DNA of 64,000 bases, from positions 21,946,657-22,010,656 of the forward strand of contig CM055094.1 of the NCBI GenBank assembly GCA_029204225.1. The letters are read 5' to 3'. Positions within the stretch are counted from its first letter, which is position 1. The number at the start of each line of letters is the position of its first letter. Of this stretch, positions 37,317 to 49,619 are shown one piece after another. The notes beneath the pieces were generated by a model. It was not told where the DNA came from and made no database searches. It saw nothing but the letters and a program-made list of their open reading frames with translations. Origin of the DNA: Diphasiastrum complanatum. Taxonomy: Eukaryota > Streptophyta > Lycopodiopsida > Lycopodiales > Lycopodiaceae. Made by a program: the position numbers and the translations under genes.

Positions 37317-37690
37317 AATTGTACTTGTAGAATGTCAAAACTCATGTTTGTCTATAGTTGACGTATTCAGACCTTCGATAGGAACAGTCGAATCGAAAAT
37401 AGAAGTGTTCGATAGTTCTGACTATTTGAGCTTTGCCCTTGTCTTTGAGGTTGATAAACTAATCCTCGATAGAGTTACATCTCAGCTGGTGAATATCTTC
37501 AATTCAACAAGATCATATAGCTTATAAACTTTATTTGAAGTAGTATAACCAAATTTGAAAATGGATTGATATTGTGGGAGTCCAATTTCTTTTTTATCTC
37601 CTATAGTATCTACACATAGGCAATGCATCCAAAAACTTTGCGATTCGATAGTGATGGTCTGGAGCTTGTCCAAACTTCATGTAAAAGTGA
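37317..37690 (-). pseudogene. Copia integrase C-terminal fragment
   Basis: The frame 37,673-37,482 reads SIFKFGYTTSNKVYKLYD, matching the copia integrase C-terminal block that normally reads FVGY-x-KAYRLYD, followed by a DLVELKIFTS segment. It lies on the opposite strand to element E, which it abuts, so it comes from a different insertion. Confidence 0.65.
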
Positions 37691-37882
37691 TAAAATTAGA
37701 CTAGTTATTTTTCTTGCTAGATGCAATCGTGGGGTTGCCACCACCTTGTACATATTTTGATGTTGATTTTGAAAAGTCAAAAGGCTTCCAACTCAAGTTT
37801 TAGTGAGATGGTGACATGTGTCACAAAATGTAAGGATTGGTATTTTGCTAGTATGCATCTAAATCTACATAATGACAAATTT

Positions 37883-38104
37883 GGCCCAATCACATTAAGA
37901 TGTGTAGATCATAAGGCAAATCACATTAAGAGGTGCAAAAGATTTGGCCTAATCATGTTTAGAGGTGCAAATCACTTGGCCAATCAAATTGAGAGGTTCA
38001 AGTTATTTGATTCAATCATGGAGAGAGGTGCCAATCTTGAGGTCCACTCATAATGAGAGGTGAAATCCATGGGGTCCAATCAATTTAGAGGATGTGATAT
38101 GCAA
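37883..38104 (+). repeat. Seven-unit degenerate tandem repeat, period 31-32 bp
   Basis: Units begin at 37,883, 37,915, 37,946, 37,978, 38,009, 38,041 and 38,073, each roughly GGCC-AATCA-n-TT-AGAGGTG followed by AAAT-C-TT. Spacings are 32, 31, 32, 31, 32 and 32 bp. The block lies about 390 bp before a copia primer site, so it is probably inside that element's LTR. Confidence 0.85.
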
Positions 38105-38493
38105 GAACTCGAGTCACCACTATATGAAAGTGAACTCTTTATGGACATACAACGTTTTTGAGAGATAATGCAAATTTTGACTTGAATCCATTTTGGTCTA
38201 TTCTATCTCTACTCGAGAACAAGCTAGTTTTCTCTCTCTACCAGAGAACAAGGTGCTAGGATTGGAGTCTCATAGTGTTTTTTACTTAGTTTTTTCATGT
38301 GGACGTAAGAAACTTGCTTATCTTTGAATGATCATAACTTTTGATGTGGTTGAGCTCTTGGCTTGATTCAAAGTGCATTAGATAGGTCTTGAAAACTCGA
38401 GTTGATCTAGCATAGTTGGATGTTGTGCAAACTCACATGCATGGAGGTCATGGTAGATGTCTGTAAAAGGTTATCAAAACTCACTTTTTAACA

Positions 38494-38505
38494 TGGTATC
38501 AGAGC
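38494..38505 (+). other. Copia primer-binding site (tRNA-iMet), plus strand
   Basis: TGGTATCAGAGC directly after TTTTTAACA, which would be a 5' LTR end. The leader that follows (38,506 to about 39,140) has no gag; the LTR start was not found. Confidence 0.8.
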
Positions 38506-39148
38506 TTAGGCACATGCACGCTTGAATTTTGATAATCTTGAAGCAAGTTTTGAGGTGAAAATTTTAGGTTTGAGAGTGATCTTGGATCTCAATTGTCTCC
38601 TGGCTTCAAATTGGCTCATGATTGCTAGTTTTGGTTTTTTCTTTGGATCATTAAGGAGAATTTAATGCATGGAAAGTACAGGCCATGTGTGAATTGCATC
38701 CACTTTGGATTTATATAGCAATCTCAATTTTGATCCATTGAGTCCAAGTAGACATTTGTTGGAAAGAGCTCTAAGTGTAGATTGAGAAGACCAAGGCACC
38801 AATGGTTGTTGATGCATCTAGTAGATATTTGGATCTAATTTGTGAGGGTAGGTAGGTGTGCCCACCTGGTATTTTTTAGATCTTTATGGTTCAATGCCCT
38901 TGATCTCAAGTTTTATGTCCAAAATTGAAAGTTTCTCTCAAAGCTAGTCAAGAGGGTGAAATTGTTTGACATAGACTGTCGACAAATCATTTCATTTCAA
39001 TCCAACTCTCAAGAATACAGTTTTTGAGCTTGTGTGAGTTCATAGAGGTGATTGGATCTAAGTTTTGTAACATTCTTGGAGTGTCAAGGTTGTTTGACCT
39101 TAAGAAGATCAACTCTTCACATTGACAAGATTTTGGTGTGGTTTGATT

Positions 39149-39475
39149 CTAGGATTTGCAAACTAGATCTTTTTGGATATTGCTAGCATCTTGGAAAAAT
39201 TGCACGTCCAAATTTGACATATTGCTAATTGCCAATGTCAATAGCCAATGCCTTTGTTTTATGCAAATGTGTCTTGTGAGTACTTCATCTCTAACAAAAT
39301 GATATTTTATCTCAATGTGCTTGATCTTGGAATGATACTTGGGATTTAGTGCTACAAGAGCTTTGAACTTCAAGTAACCGTCAAACACCATAGCTTTCCA
39401 TGTGGAATAATTAGATGGAGTCAATCTCTCACTTGCTTCCAATAGGTATGCTCCTATTGATGCCATGATGAGCAA
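39149..39475 (-). pseudogene. Copia gag-RNase H fusion ORF (deletion derivative)
   Basis: A 108-codon open frame starts with the gag N-terminus (MASIGAYLLEASERL, then SNYSTWKAMV) and passes within about 40 residues directly into the RNase H C-terminus (NPKYHSKIKHIEIKYHFVRD). Protease, integrase and RT are missing between them, and the junction keeps the frame. This is most simply an internal deletion of a copia element. No LTR or primer site was located next to it. Confidence 0.75.
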
Positions 39476-40800
39476 GTAATGAGCACTAAGCTCACACGTG
39501 TGAAGTGACTCTAGAGATTAATATGTGACCTCAACACAACTTATTTTGAACACACTATGAGCCTAGTACATTATCGATCAGTCCTCAAGCTATTCTTTCT
39601 AGGCGTGCAACTATGTACTTACAACAATCTTTCTGTACTTTCATACACATTTTAATATTATCTACATTTTCATCAAATGTGATTGTTGTATCTTATGTGA
39701 ATAGTTGATGTCATTTTACTTTTATTGCAAGGCTATCTTTTATTGGTGTGAATCAAATACCAATTTTCATAGTGTACTTGTTGATTGAGTCCAAGTGCAT
39801 AAACAGACACTTTAGGATTTCTAACACTATGGTTGTCCTTGACACTTTTTGAATCAATCTAGTGTGCCCGTCTTGCTAGACACAGTTAATTGCTCATTAT
39901 TAGAGTCTTCCACAATGAACACACTAAGCAATTATGATATTTGAACTTGTGTCAAATTATGTCTACTCTCTGTGTTGTATTTTTCATCTTCATCATTTCA
40001 CTAACAATTGGCACATGAACCACCAAAGGCAAAAGCTATAGTTCTTATTGAAGAGAAGCTCTGAAATCTTATAAGAGAGAGTTCAAACAAGATGAATTTA
40101 TAATAGCCTCCAAATTTAGCATAAGTTGGACCTTAGGTAGATGTAGTGGTCCTTTGTGCTTCTAATCTATGTTTGGGACCTTATTAGGCTAAATTGGGCC
40201 TTCCAACCATTATTATAGTCTCTTCCATCAACAATGATAACTTAGCTATTTAGAGTCCACTATCTAACTGCATCGTATAACTAATCCAGTGAAAAACACC
40301 CTGGCGTTATTTACAATATTTATTAATATCATATGGGCTGATTACAAGTAGGACATGACAGATCCTTGATGTGTAGAAAAAAGAAGAATAGTATATTGTA
40401 AAATTCCTTCACATTAGATATTGCATAATACACATCCAATTCGAGTCACTACGTTGGAGGCCACCATCACATGTTCATAGACGTTGTGTGTAATGCTTCA
40501 ACCTTAATGCCCCTTAGGGGATCATGTACAATTATTGATAGTGACTATAATTTTATGAAATATCTCTATGCCATAAAAATGTGATTCAAAGAATGGTAAT
40601 TACTTGTAAAAATGAGATCTCATTGGAAATCGTTCTTAGAATAATCCAAATGTGGGATCTTAGTAACATTATAAATCTAACGATCTAATTTTACGCCAGC
40701 ACTAAAAAAGACTATTTTTAGCTTAGCTGCGATAGGAGTAGGCTATTGTGATGATTTGCTAAGGAAATAAGGTGTCGCTTCTAAGTTTGGGCATTAAAAT
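39476..40800. other. Intergenic AT-rich DNA, nothing recognised
   Basis: No coding domain, RNA gene or repeat pair could be supported. Confidence 0.5.
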
Positions 40801-40815
40801 GAGTTTTTTGTGTGT

Positions 40816-40945
40816 TGGAGAATGGCCTTTATAATAACCTTTGCACCCATTAAAACGACCGTTCATCAATTATGGTGAACATCCTTGCCATAATAGAATG
40901 GTCGTTTTATTGGGTGCAAAGGTCAATAAAAACATTTCCAAGCGT
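40816..40945. repeat. Near-palindromic fold-back element
   Basis: The arms ACCTTTGCACCCATTAAAAC (from 40,837) and its near-perfect complement ending TGGGTGCAAAGGT (to 40,923) are separated by a short centre whose ATTATGG/CCATAAT ends also pair. Weaker pairing continues outwards to about 40,816 and 40,945. RNA from either strand would fold into one long hairpin. It could be a small MITE or an inverted-repeat small-RNA locus. Confidence 0.75.
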
Positions 40946-41526
40946 AATGGATTGTCTTGACATTTTACATTTATAGCAAAAATTATTTGTATGACCCATC
41001 ATTTTGAGTTTTTACGAGATGTAATGTGATGCCCTAAATTTCTTTTGGACATTTTATGATCACCTCTAAACTGCTTTTGAGAAGTTTTATGAACTTCAAA
41101 ATTTCGAAATGTGTCACATAGTGCTTTCACAAATGATAATCTACTTTGCATTTTCTCTCTTTTTGCATAAGACAACTCACGCACAAAGCTCACACTATAA
41201 TTTCCATAAGAATGAAGTTTTTGCAAGATTTGATGCACTTCAAACATAAGAATGCAACACAATCCTTTATTATTTTTTAATTCCTCTAAAATGCAATCTA
41301 CGATTTACTAATTTTCTACAATTTGAATGCCTTGAGTAGGGCAAATAATCTGCTTAGCTTACGTAATGGATTCTTTGTGAGAATTCTGCCCACTTTTTGG
41401 GCTCTTTAAAACGCAGAGTATGTCACTATTTTTTTAAAAAAAATTCAGAAGCTCATTTGACACAAGAACACATGTAGCAAATATCCACACACAATACAAA
41501 GGAGGATGCGCGGGCAAAGAAAATTT

Positions 41527-41580
41527 CGCGTGGATATAGTCGTGGATATACGCGTGGATATGGGCGCGTGGATGTTCCAC
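41527..41580. repeat. CGTGGATAT short tandem repeat
   Basis: Four close copies of a 12-14-bp unit with the core CGTGGATAT or CGTGGATG, unusually GC-rich for this region and ending in a small CGTGGATGTTCCACG palindrome. Confidence 0.75.
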
Positions 41581-41586
41581 GCAAAT

Positions 41587-41667
41587 GGGCACAGGCCGTT
41601 CTGCCCGGTTTGGCTTTCCAGAAGTTTTTAGGCTCGAACGGGGCAGAATGGCGTGTGCTCGCGACCC
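41587..41667. repeat. GC-rich imperfect inverted repeat
   Basis: The left arm GGCCGTTCTGCCC and the right arm GGGGCAGAATGGC are complementary over about 25 bp with mismatches, around an 18-20-bp loop. Together with the adjacent CGTGGATAT repeats this forms a GC-rich structured block about 1.1 kb upstream of the permease gene. Confidence 0.65.
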
Positions 41668-42744
41668 ATTCCATATAGTACATATCTATCACTTATATAT
41701 CAATCTAAGTTGTTTATATCTTTCTCTCTCATATGATTTTATGTTTTTTGTAATGGCAATCATTGTGATAAGAAATCATTGCAAATTCTGTGGAAAAACA
41801 CAAAATGCAGAATCTTAATAAAATAAAGAATCTAAAACAATCGAAATCTGTACCAGCATTACACCATATTCACAAAGAAAAGCAAAAAAAAGTCCGATCT
41901 CACACACACGAACACGCACGCACATGATTTTTTGTTTTCTTTATTGACAATATTCTGACTGCCCACTATATGTAATCTCTATTTATAACATATATGGCGA
42001 TGGTGGTGTGTAGAATCAATCTGATCTCGGAGAATGATCCGCCGGAAGACAATATCACCATTAATCTACTGTGGGTGATTGTGGTGGGAAATGCATGATC
42101 AACCCAATTGACTGATTGGTGAGGAGTAAGCTGATGCCATAAATTGGGATAGATGATTGTCAACTCGTGCATCAAACAAGTATTGGAATTTGTGAGAGAT
42201 AGATGATAGTTGATGTTAGCTTGAAGCATGCAAAGACATAGAGGGGAGTTTATGTTAGATAGAAAAGCAAGCTAGCGTAAGTCATCACATAGCATAGTAG
42301 CTGATAGAAGCGAAATGATTCATTAGAAGGGTTTCTTCTGCAATGAAGTAGCTTGGCCGTTGGAATGGAGCAAATTAGGCACCTCTACTCGATGAACGCT
42401 TTCATTCTTAGCATCTGAAAATCTGTTCTTGTCTGCTTGTTGCTACAAATCATTGATAGGAGCTCATCGGTTTAATGATAGCCACCACAATAGCTAGCGT
42501 CTGCAGCTTGAACTGTAAAGGCATTTTTTGTAATGCATCAGTACTTACCTTGAACTAGCACCATCTTATGTACATGTACAATTTATAAAATCTACATCCA
42601 AAATTCGGCCACCAAACATCAACGGTGCATGAGCAGTAGGGATCCGAGATTATGCCTTCGTAGATGCAGTAACAAGTCTTATAACAACTCGCATAACTAC
42701 AAGGCATTCAAGAGATAGAGAGCAAGCAATTTTGCTATACCGAA
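41668..42744 (+). promoter_or_regulatory. Upstream region of the permease gene
   Basis: No transposon domain is seen. A TATA-like TTTATAAAAT at 42,582-42,591 would give a 5' UTR of roughly 120 nt before the start codon at 42,745. The TATA assignment rests on a short AT-rich match. Confidence 0.35.
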
Positions 42745-45700
42745 ATGGGACTCCCAGCGAAAGGCCAACGGCCTCTAGAAAAGATGGTTGATAAAGCCCA
42801 CTCCCTCAGCAAGAAAGATGAGGTAGTTGATTCAGCAGAGCTCCGTCTCAATGAGCTGGGCTATAAGCAGGAACTGCGGCGAGAAATGGTAGTAACTACT
42901 TACTCCATATCTTATGTTGCTATGTCTAGCTTTGAATTACCTTCAAGTTAGATCCAGATTGATAGCCAGTGTCGTAGTTGATGAGTCGCTAATTTAAAAG
43001 GAAAAATTTAAGCATTATTATCATGTGCCTCTATTACAAAATCTATTGTAATGCATAGCACTGCATACCACAACTGCGGCTTTTAAACATCATCAAAATT
43101 CTCGCTAGTTGTTGCAGGTTATCAGGATTGAAACTGTTCGTTATGAATAGGTCATGCCAAGAATTTCTGTTGTTGATGACTGACTCCTTTAGTGTAGTTC
43201 GCAGACACAAAATAGAAAGTAGGATGATTACTGATTTGCAGATACAGGAGAAGGCAACCTTGTAGAGCTATACTAAGAACTTTCAATATTCCCTCTACCG
43301 TAAAATTTTATAACTCTCTCTCAATTGTGCTATAATATTGGATGAGTGGTTACGCATTAATAAGGCATCCACTATTGTACCGACGATTTCGTTGCAACAA
43401 ATGCCATTCAGAAACCATGGTAAGTGAAATGTGCATAATCTTGCTTGCTTTGTGCAACCAAAGATCTATCATCTTGGTATGGCTCCACGCAGGCCCAGTA
43501 AAGGTCTCCATTGTTAGAGTGGATAATACCCACTGCAGTCATCAGCATGGACAAACTCAGGAGATTGACTTAGTATAACATGAGCATAGCTGGCTATACA
43601 AGGCTACCTATCCTGTTTACGTTTAATATTTGCTTTCTCAAAGAAAAACACCTCTTGAAAATTGGAGCACACTATTTCTACTAAGGTCTGATATTAGCAA
43701 TTTCATATGGTCTAATGTGTATAGCGGAATCTTTTTCTGGGTACACTAAAACTTCATCATGATAGGCATTGATTTTTAGGAAGAGTAAAGGATAGCAACT
43801 CAGTGACCAATCGAAACATGTGTAAAGAACAAAGACCTTTATCGTTCTACCTCCTGAGGCAATTACACCGATGATGCATTTCAGAGCTAGAAATTCAAAC
43901 TCCAAGTCCAAAAGTCATGACAGTGATGATTTTTGGGAGAAGTGCTTCATGAGAAAGAGAAAATATATCAGTTTTTACAGAAGGATTTATAGTGAGTTAC
44001 ACATTTAGTTGTCAGCTTTTTCGTTTCTGTAGTAATTATCGTGAATTTTTTGTTGGCTTAGTTGTAAACAATTTCTTTGTGTAATCTGTTTTCTGTCATG
44101 TGCTTGGTTTATTGCAGACTCTTTTCAAGACATTAGCAATCTCTTTCTCAACAATGACACTCTTCACAGGAATCACACCTCTCTATGGTTCCAGTCTTGC
44201 CTATGCCGGACCTGCAGGCCTTGTTTGGGGATGGATTATCGTTTCCTTTTTCACTTTTTTTGTTGGCATTGCAATGTCAGAAATATGCTCTTCTTTCCCT
44301 GTAAGTGAAAATATTTGCTAGACCAATTGATACCATCTCTGAAAGCTACCATCAATGTTGTAGAAAGTTTCCTCATTCAGTAGTTTTGGTGAATTCTTGG
44401 GTTTTCCAATTATGAGATGCAAAAAGGGTAAATCTTCATAATTGCTTTCGCTTATTACTCAATTATTCTACCAAATGTGAGCAGTTCAGAAAGTCGAATC
44501 ACTGTGTGTATTCTTGGAATTTTTTTTCACTATGGAAATTAGCTGAACTAGCTCGGTTTATGGTATATGCTAATTTTTCAGGACGTTGCCTCTGTTTAAG
44601 GTTTGTACAAATTCAGTATGTAAATCGTGAGACATCAAAGTCTCATCTTTTTTCATAAAATATCTTCCAATCAGTTTCCTTATGCTAGTAACACCGGTAC
44701 AATTATTGGAGATACTTGTTTCTTTTGCTGCATAGTGAGCTTCCAATGATGCCTTACGCAGATTTTAAGCTTTTGGACCAAGTGGCAGATTGAGTTCTAT
44801 AAGGCTAACTTTAGGCTCTGATTAGTGATTGATTTGAGATGGTCCCAATGCAATTCTAGAGCATAATACTATACCTGCGCCTGCCTTCTGACGTGTCTCG
44901 TTTTCTGGTGTCTACAGACTACTGGATCACTTTACTTCTGGGCTGCACACTTGGCTGGTCCTAAATGGGGACCATTTTCGTCTTGGTGTTGTGCTTGGCT
45001 TGAAGCAATCGGTTTGATAGCTGGCATTGGCACTCAGGTAAATTAAGAAGAATGGCAATTTTAACCTGAGAAGTTGTTAAACTGAGGCACAACTTACGTC
45101 CCTTGGGCATAGAAAAACACGTTTGCTCTTCTTGAATCAGTGTCACGCCAATCTAGCTCTCATAGCTTTCAAAAGCTTCTACTTCCTTGCAAGCTTCACA
45201 TTTTCGTATTCTTCTATTCATCAACCAACATTGTTTTAGCTTTTTTGTCAAATTACCTAAATGCACCAAAATATAGTATCAAGTGGAATTGTATATCTCA
45301 ATATTTTAACTGTTCATTTACATATATCATGATATCTGATAAAAATTCCTTTTATGTTTCTCACACTGTTCTGGCTTAAATCGTGCTTTTTCCCAAAGCC
45401 TTGTAGGAGGCATTTAGCTTTATTGCATATGGAGATGATGCCACCATGTGAAGGTTTTTTTTTTGTATTAGATGCTTTATAGTCTAAATTCAAATCACAT
45501 GCCTATTTCAGTTGCTCAACTTCAGTTAAGGATTGTCTATGGTGTTTTAGGCTCTTACCTCCACCAGTGATAATGCTCGGAATTTTTAGGCTTATGCTGG
45601 AGCACAGACACTACAGAACATCATCTTGCTGAGCACTGGCACAGCAAAAGATGGCCGAGGATATTTTGCACCACGTGAAGTCTTTTTATGCATGTATATT

Positions 45701-48700
45701 GCCCTCACTTTGATATGGGCTATCCTGAACACATTCGCTTTGAACGTTATTGCCGTCATAGATATCATTTCCATCTGGTGGCAGGTAATAATTCTGATCC
45801 CCTTCAAAGTTCCTGGCTAATTCTGAAGGGTATCTATGATTTTGCTCGCCTGAGTTTAGATAACTATATTTTTGCTCTGCAAGCTTGATGCATATCGATT
45901 TGCGGAAATCCTTGTTCATGATTTCTGTTACTTTAAAGCGGACTATGATTGGCCTCCTAAGCACTTCAGTTCCATTCTTTTTTTAGGTTATTTTACGCCT
46001 CAAACACCAGGGAAGAAGAAAGATGATTATAACATCTTCATTATGTTGTCCGTGGAGCTTAATATATCAATAATCAGGACCAATCTAACCTCCAAAACTA
46101 TGCCTAACATATGTCATATGAATTATGACTAGGACAGAGAATCTCTTAATGTCAAGACATCCACACTTCCAGATTGGCCTTTTCTACAATCATGTTTGCT
46201 ACAATGCACAAAACCCTAGCTAAACTATTTAGAGAGCTCTACTATGAAGTAACAGGGAGAAATATAACACGCGCTCTATTCTTTCATGGGAATGAAGTTT
46301 TATGCTTCTCATATTGAACTTCTCTCCAGAATATTTACTTCGTCCCTTTTCTGAGAAACTAGTTTATTCCTTTCCTTGGATTTTCGTCACAGTGAAACTA
46401 GCCAAAAATTACTGTCGGCAAACAGAAATGCTGGTAAAAAAGTGATTAAGTATATTTCTTTCTATAGAAAGCTTCCTTGCCTTCACCTTAGTGGCATCCC
46501 AAAAATATTTTCCATGTTCATTTGTATCTTATCCTTGGATGCTAAAAAAATTATGACTTCGGAAGTAGTCAGAATATTGAATCATAATCTGAGAGGTGAT
46601 AAGCATTCCAACTACAACCGCATCTACTTGTTAAAGCTTCTGCCTGGTTAGTACAAAGATGTTGCCATTAACCCAGCTTATATACTTGACACACCAAGAC
46701 TGCAGGATAGATTTTGATGAACAATTTGCAGAGTCATGATGCAAAATACCACATAATTTTCAATTAGGCTTTATGATCATTTGGCCCTCGTGCACCTTAT
46801 CTTTCTACTTTGTCTTCAAATTGAGATAGAAGCATGCCTTTGCTGTTAGTTAGCAGCTCCTGTTCACCCATTTGTTGATGCAAGACCCAAACTCTCTAAA
46901 CTCATGCATTTATATTAACATATTATGCATTTTGTAGGAGGAAAATTTTTCCTTCCCAGTGCTCAACAGAGTTACTAAAGAAGACACGCTTTTCCCTAAG
47001 AATAGTTTTCTGGGTCTTAGCCTCGATTGCTGACTGAACTAACAGGGTGCAGATTTGAAGGACCTCACTTGACAGGGGTCCAAGCATACTGTAGTTGCTG
47101 TTCACCAGTATAGCACACCTCATGGAGGCTCTATAGCAGAAGCCATTCACAACTGAAAAAATGCCGTTTGAAAGACGTTGAAGCCTTATCCTCATACACT
47201 GGTCAAGTCAAAATTCATACAGATACATTGAAGTCTTGCTACATAGAGCTTATGGTTTCTTCTTTAAATAGTTCACATTGTTTTAAGATAATGAAGCGAT
47301 CCTTACACTGGTTTAATGCTTGATCATACCTTATCCTTCAGACAACCTATAGGCCAATGGATGTAGCAAATAACACATTTCTTTCTTTTTTCACCTTTGT
47401 GAACAGGTTATTGGAGGTGCAATCATAGTCATTGTTCTTCCATGGGTTGCACCAACAACTCAATCAGCATCTTATGTCTTTTGGCACTTCGAGACATCAC
47501 CTAGTATCACAGGAATCCACAGCGTAGTTTACTGTTTTGTTTTGTCTTTATTGGTGAGTCAATTCTCTCTCTTTGGATATGATGCTGCTGCACATCTGAC
47601 TGAGGAGACAAAAGGCGCAGAGAAGAATGGACCCATCGCAATTTTATCAAGTATAGCCTTGATTTCTTTGATTGGCTGGGCTTACATACTTGCCCTTACG
47701 TTCAGCATTCAGGTAGGAATTCTATTCTCTTGGCAATTAATTTTTGCGGCATTTTATATCGGAACCAACATATACAAAGACTGTTTTCCTGGAGAGTTTG
47801 CAAAGTAAGGCACGTAATAAAGATTGTACAACTTACATTTAGCTTGAAACCCTTTGCACATAACTACACAAAGGACAATTTCAGTTGACTGATGCAAACA
47901 CCTTATCATTCTGATTTGAGGTGTCTATGCATTTAATTTGAATTACTTATGGAGTTTTCTCGAGTTTCCAGCTACTCTTCTTAAATAGCAATAGGCGTAT
48001 CAATGAGCATATTCGAATCATGATCCTCTGTCAAGGCAGTGAATCAAGGCAGTGAAGGTTGCTTTGGTATTTGAAATGGAACTTCTTGGGCCTGTTTGTA
48101 TTGTAAATAACTATTTGCTCATGGGTGATCTGGCTGCAATTTAGTATTCAGTGTGCTTTTCAGGTGGGAGTTCATGAAGCATTACTGTTTAAGTCCAGCC
48201 ACTAAAAAAAAGCATGTGACTTTGTGATAGGATCCAAAATACCTGTTCGACGTGGGAAATGAGACAGCAGGAAGTTTTGTTCCAGCACAAATTCTGTATG
48301 ATGCATTTCATGGGCGCTACCACAGTAGTGCAGGTGCCATTGTGTTTCTGTTTATCATTTGGGGCTCATTCTTTTTCGGAGGCCTATCTATCACCACCAG
48401 TGCCGCACGCGTTGTGAGTAGTTTTCAAGATTCAGAAAATTATGAGGGCCAAAGTTTGATCCATCATATTGTTCATGCATTTGAATTTTGGCATTCCCCA
48501 AAACCTTGAATTTTGATTCAAAGTTCAGTAGTTTTCCAGAGTCGCAGCTTAGAAGCATTTCAGAACCAGCTGAAACCCTAACATGAACCACAACTTGTTC
48601 AGAATCATTTCAATAATTAGCAGAAACCCTACTGGGAAGCTTTTTGTGACAACCCAATTTCCATTGAAAGATTACTAAGGTTTTACCTCTCACAGGTATA

Positions 48701-49178
48701 TGCTCTCTCACGTGATGGAGGATTTCCCTTCTCGAGAATCTGGCGTGTTGTTCATCCTCGCTATAAAGTGCCTGCAAATGCAGTCTGGATTTGCTCGTTC
48801 TTCTGCATTCTCATTGGACTTCCTATACTAAAACTGAATGTGGTGTTTACTGCAATTACATCAGTATGCACAATCGGCTGGGTGGGAGGCTATGCGGTAC
48901 CGATCTTTGCACGAATGATTATGCCACCAGAAAATTTCAAACCAGGACCTTTTTATCTTGGCAAAGCAAGCCCATACATTTGCTTGGTTGCCTTTCTGTG
49001 GATTTGTTACACATGCTCAGTATTTCTTCTTCCAACACAGTATCCCCTCCAGTGGGGTACTTTCAACTATGCACCCGTAGCTTTAGGATTTGTATTGACA
49101 GCAATAATGTTGTGGTGGTTTCTTGATGCACGAAAATGGTTCAAAGGTCCAGTTAGAAATGTCGACAATGAAGTGTAA
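42745..49178 (+). CDS. Amino-acid/GABA permease, BAT1-type, 7 exons
   Basis: Exons are 42745-42888, 44118-44300, 44918-45037, 45590-45784, 47407-47712, 48231-48413 and 48696-49178. All introns are GT-AG and in phase 0, and the total is 537 residues, close to the family's usual 510-530. The protein is a multi-pass APC-superfamily transporter. Signatures include LGYKQELRREM before the first helix, the TPLYGSSLAYAGPAG and AEICSS-like MSEICSSFP segments, AGPKWGPF (122-129), the family block GYDAAAHLTEETKGAEKNGP (271-290), and YALSRDGGFPFS at the start of exon 7. Plant BAT1/GABP-type carriers move amino acids or GABA across cellular membranes; the substrate here is inferred. No stop or frameshift was found, so the gene looks functional. 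The largest introns are 1.2 kb (first) and 1.6 kb (fourth). Exon 1 encodes only the hydrophilic N-terminus. Confidence 0.95.
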
Positions 49179-49566
49179 TGTACAGCTTATACATAATCCA
49201 GGGAATAAGCTGTCAGTTCTGCTGCAGCTGTGCAGAGTTCTATGTGACAATGAGATATCCAAAGGGCTGGATCATCTAATACCCATTTTTGTATTCCATG
49301 GTTTTTATAGTATTCTTTTCAAAGCAAACCACTATGCCATAGCCAATGTGGACACCACTCCAATTTGATTGAAATGTTGTTATATCTTGCACTCTATCTT
49401 TCCAAAGAAAAATGTCAGCTTACAGTAGCATGATTTCCATAAAAAGTCTATCTGACTGCTCCAAGGTTGTGTCATGTAGCACAGGAAAGAAATCAAGTCC
49501 CTTGAACGGCTCTATTCCAATGTCTCCTTTATTCAGATCCAAGTTGTTACAAATCTGTGCATTCTA
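49179..49566 (+). other. 3' UTR of the permease and spacer
   Basis: Contains the presumed 3' UTR. No coding domain. It is bounded on the right by the start of the first 2-kb copia family-H repeat. Confidence 0.5.
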
Positions 49567-49619
49567 CTGGCGTCGGGGACAATGCTGGTGCCAGTGGTGC
49601 CGTAAGTAAAGCTTATAAA

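Noticed and set aside
46923-47195. 90-codon minus-strand ORF in intron 4 of the permease
   Set aside because: No recognisable family. It lies entirely within an intron and has no promoter or repeat evidence.
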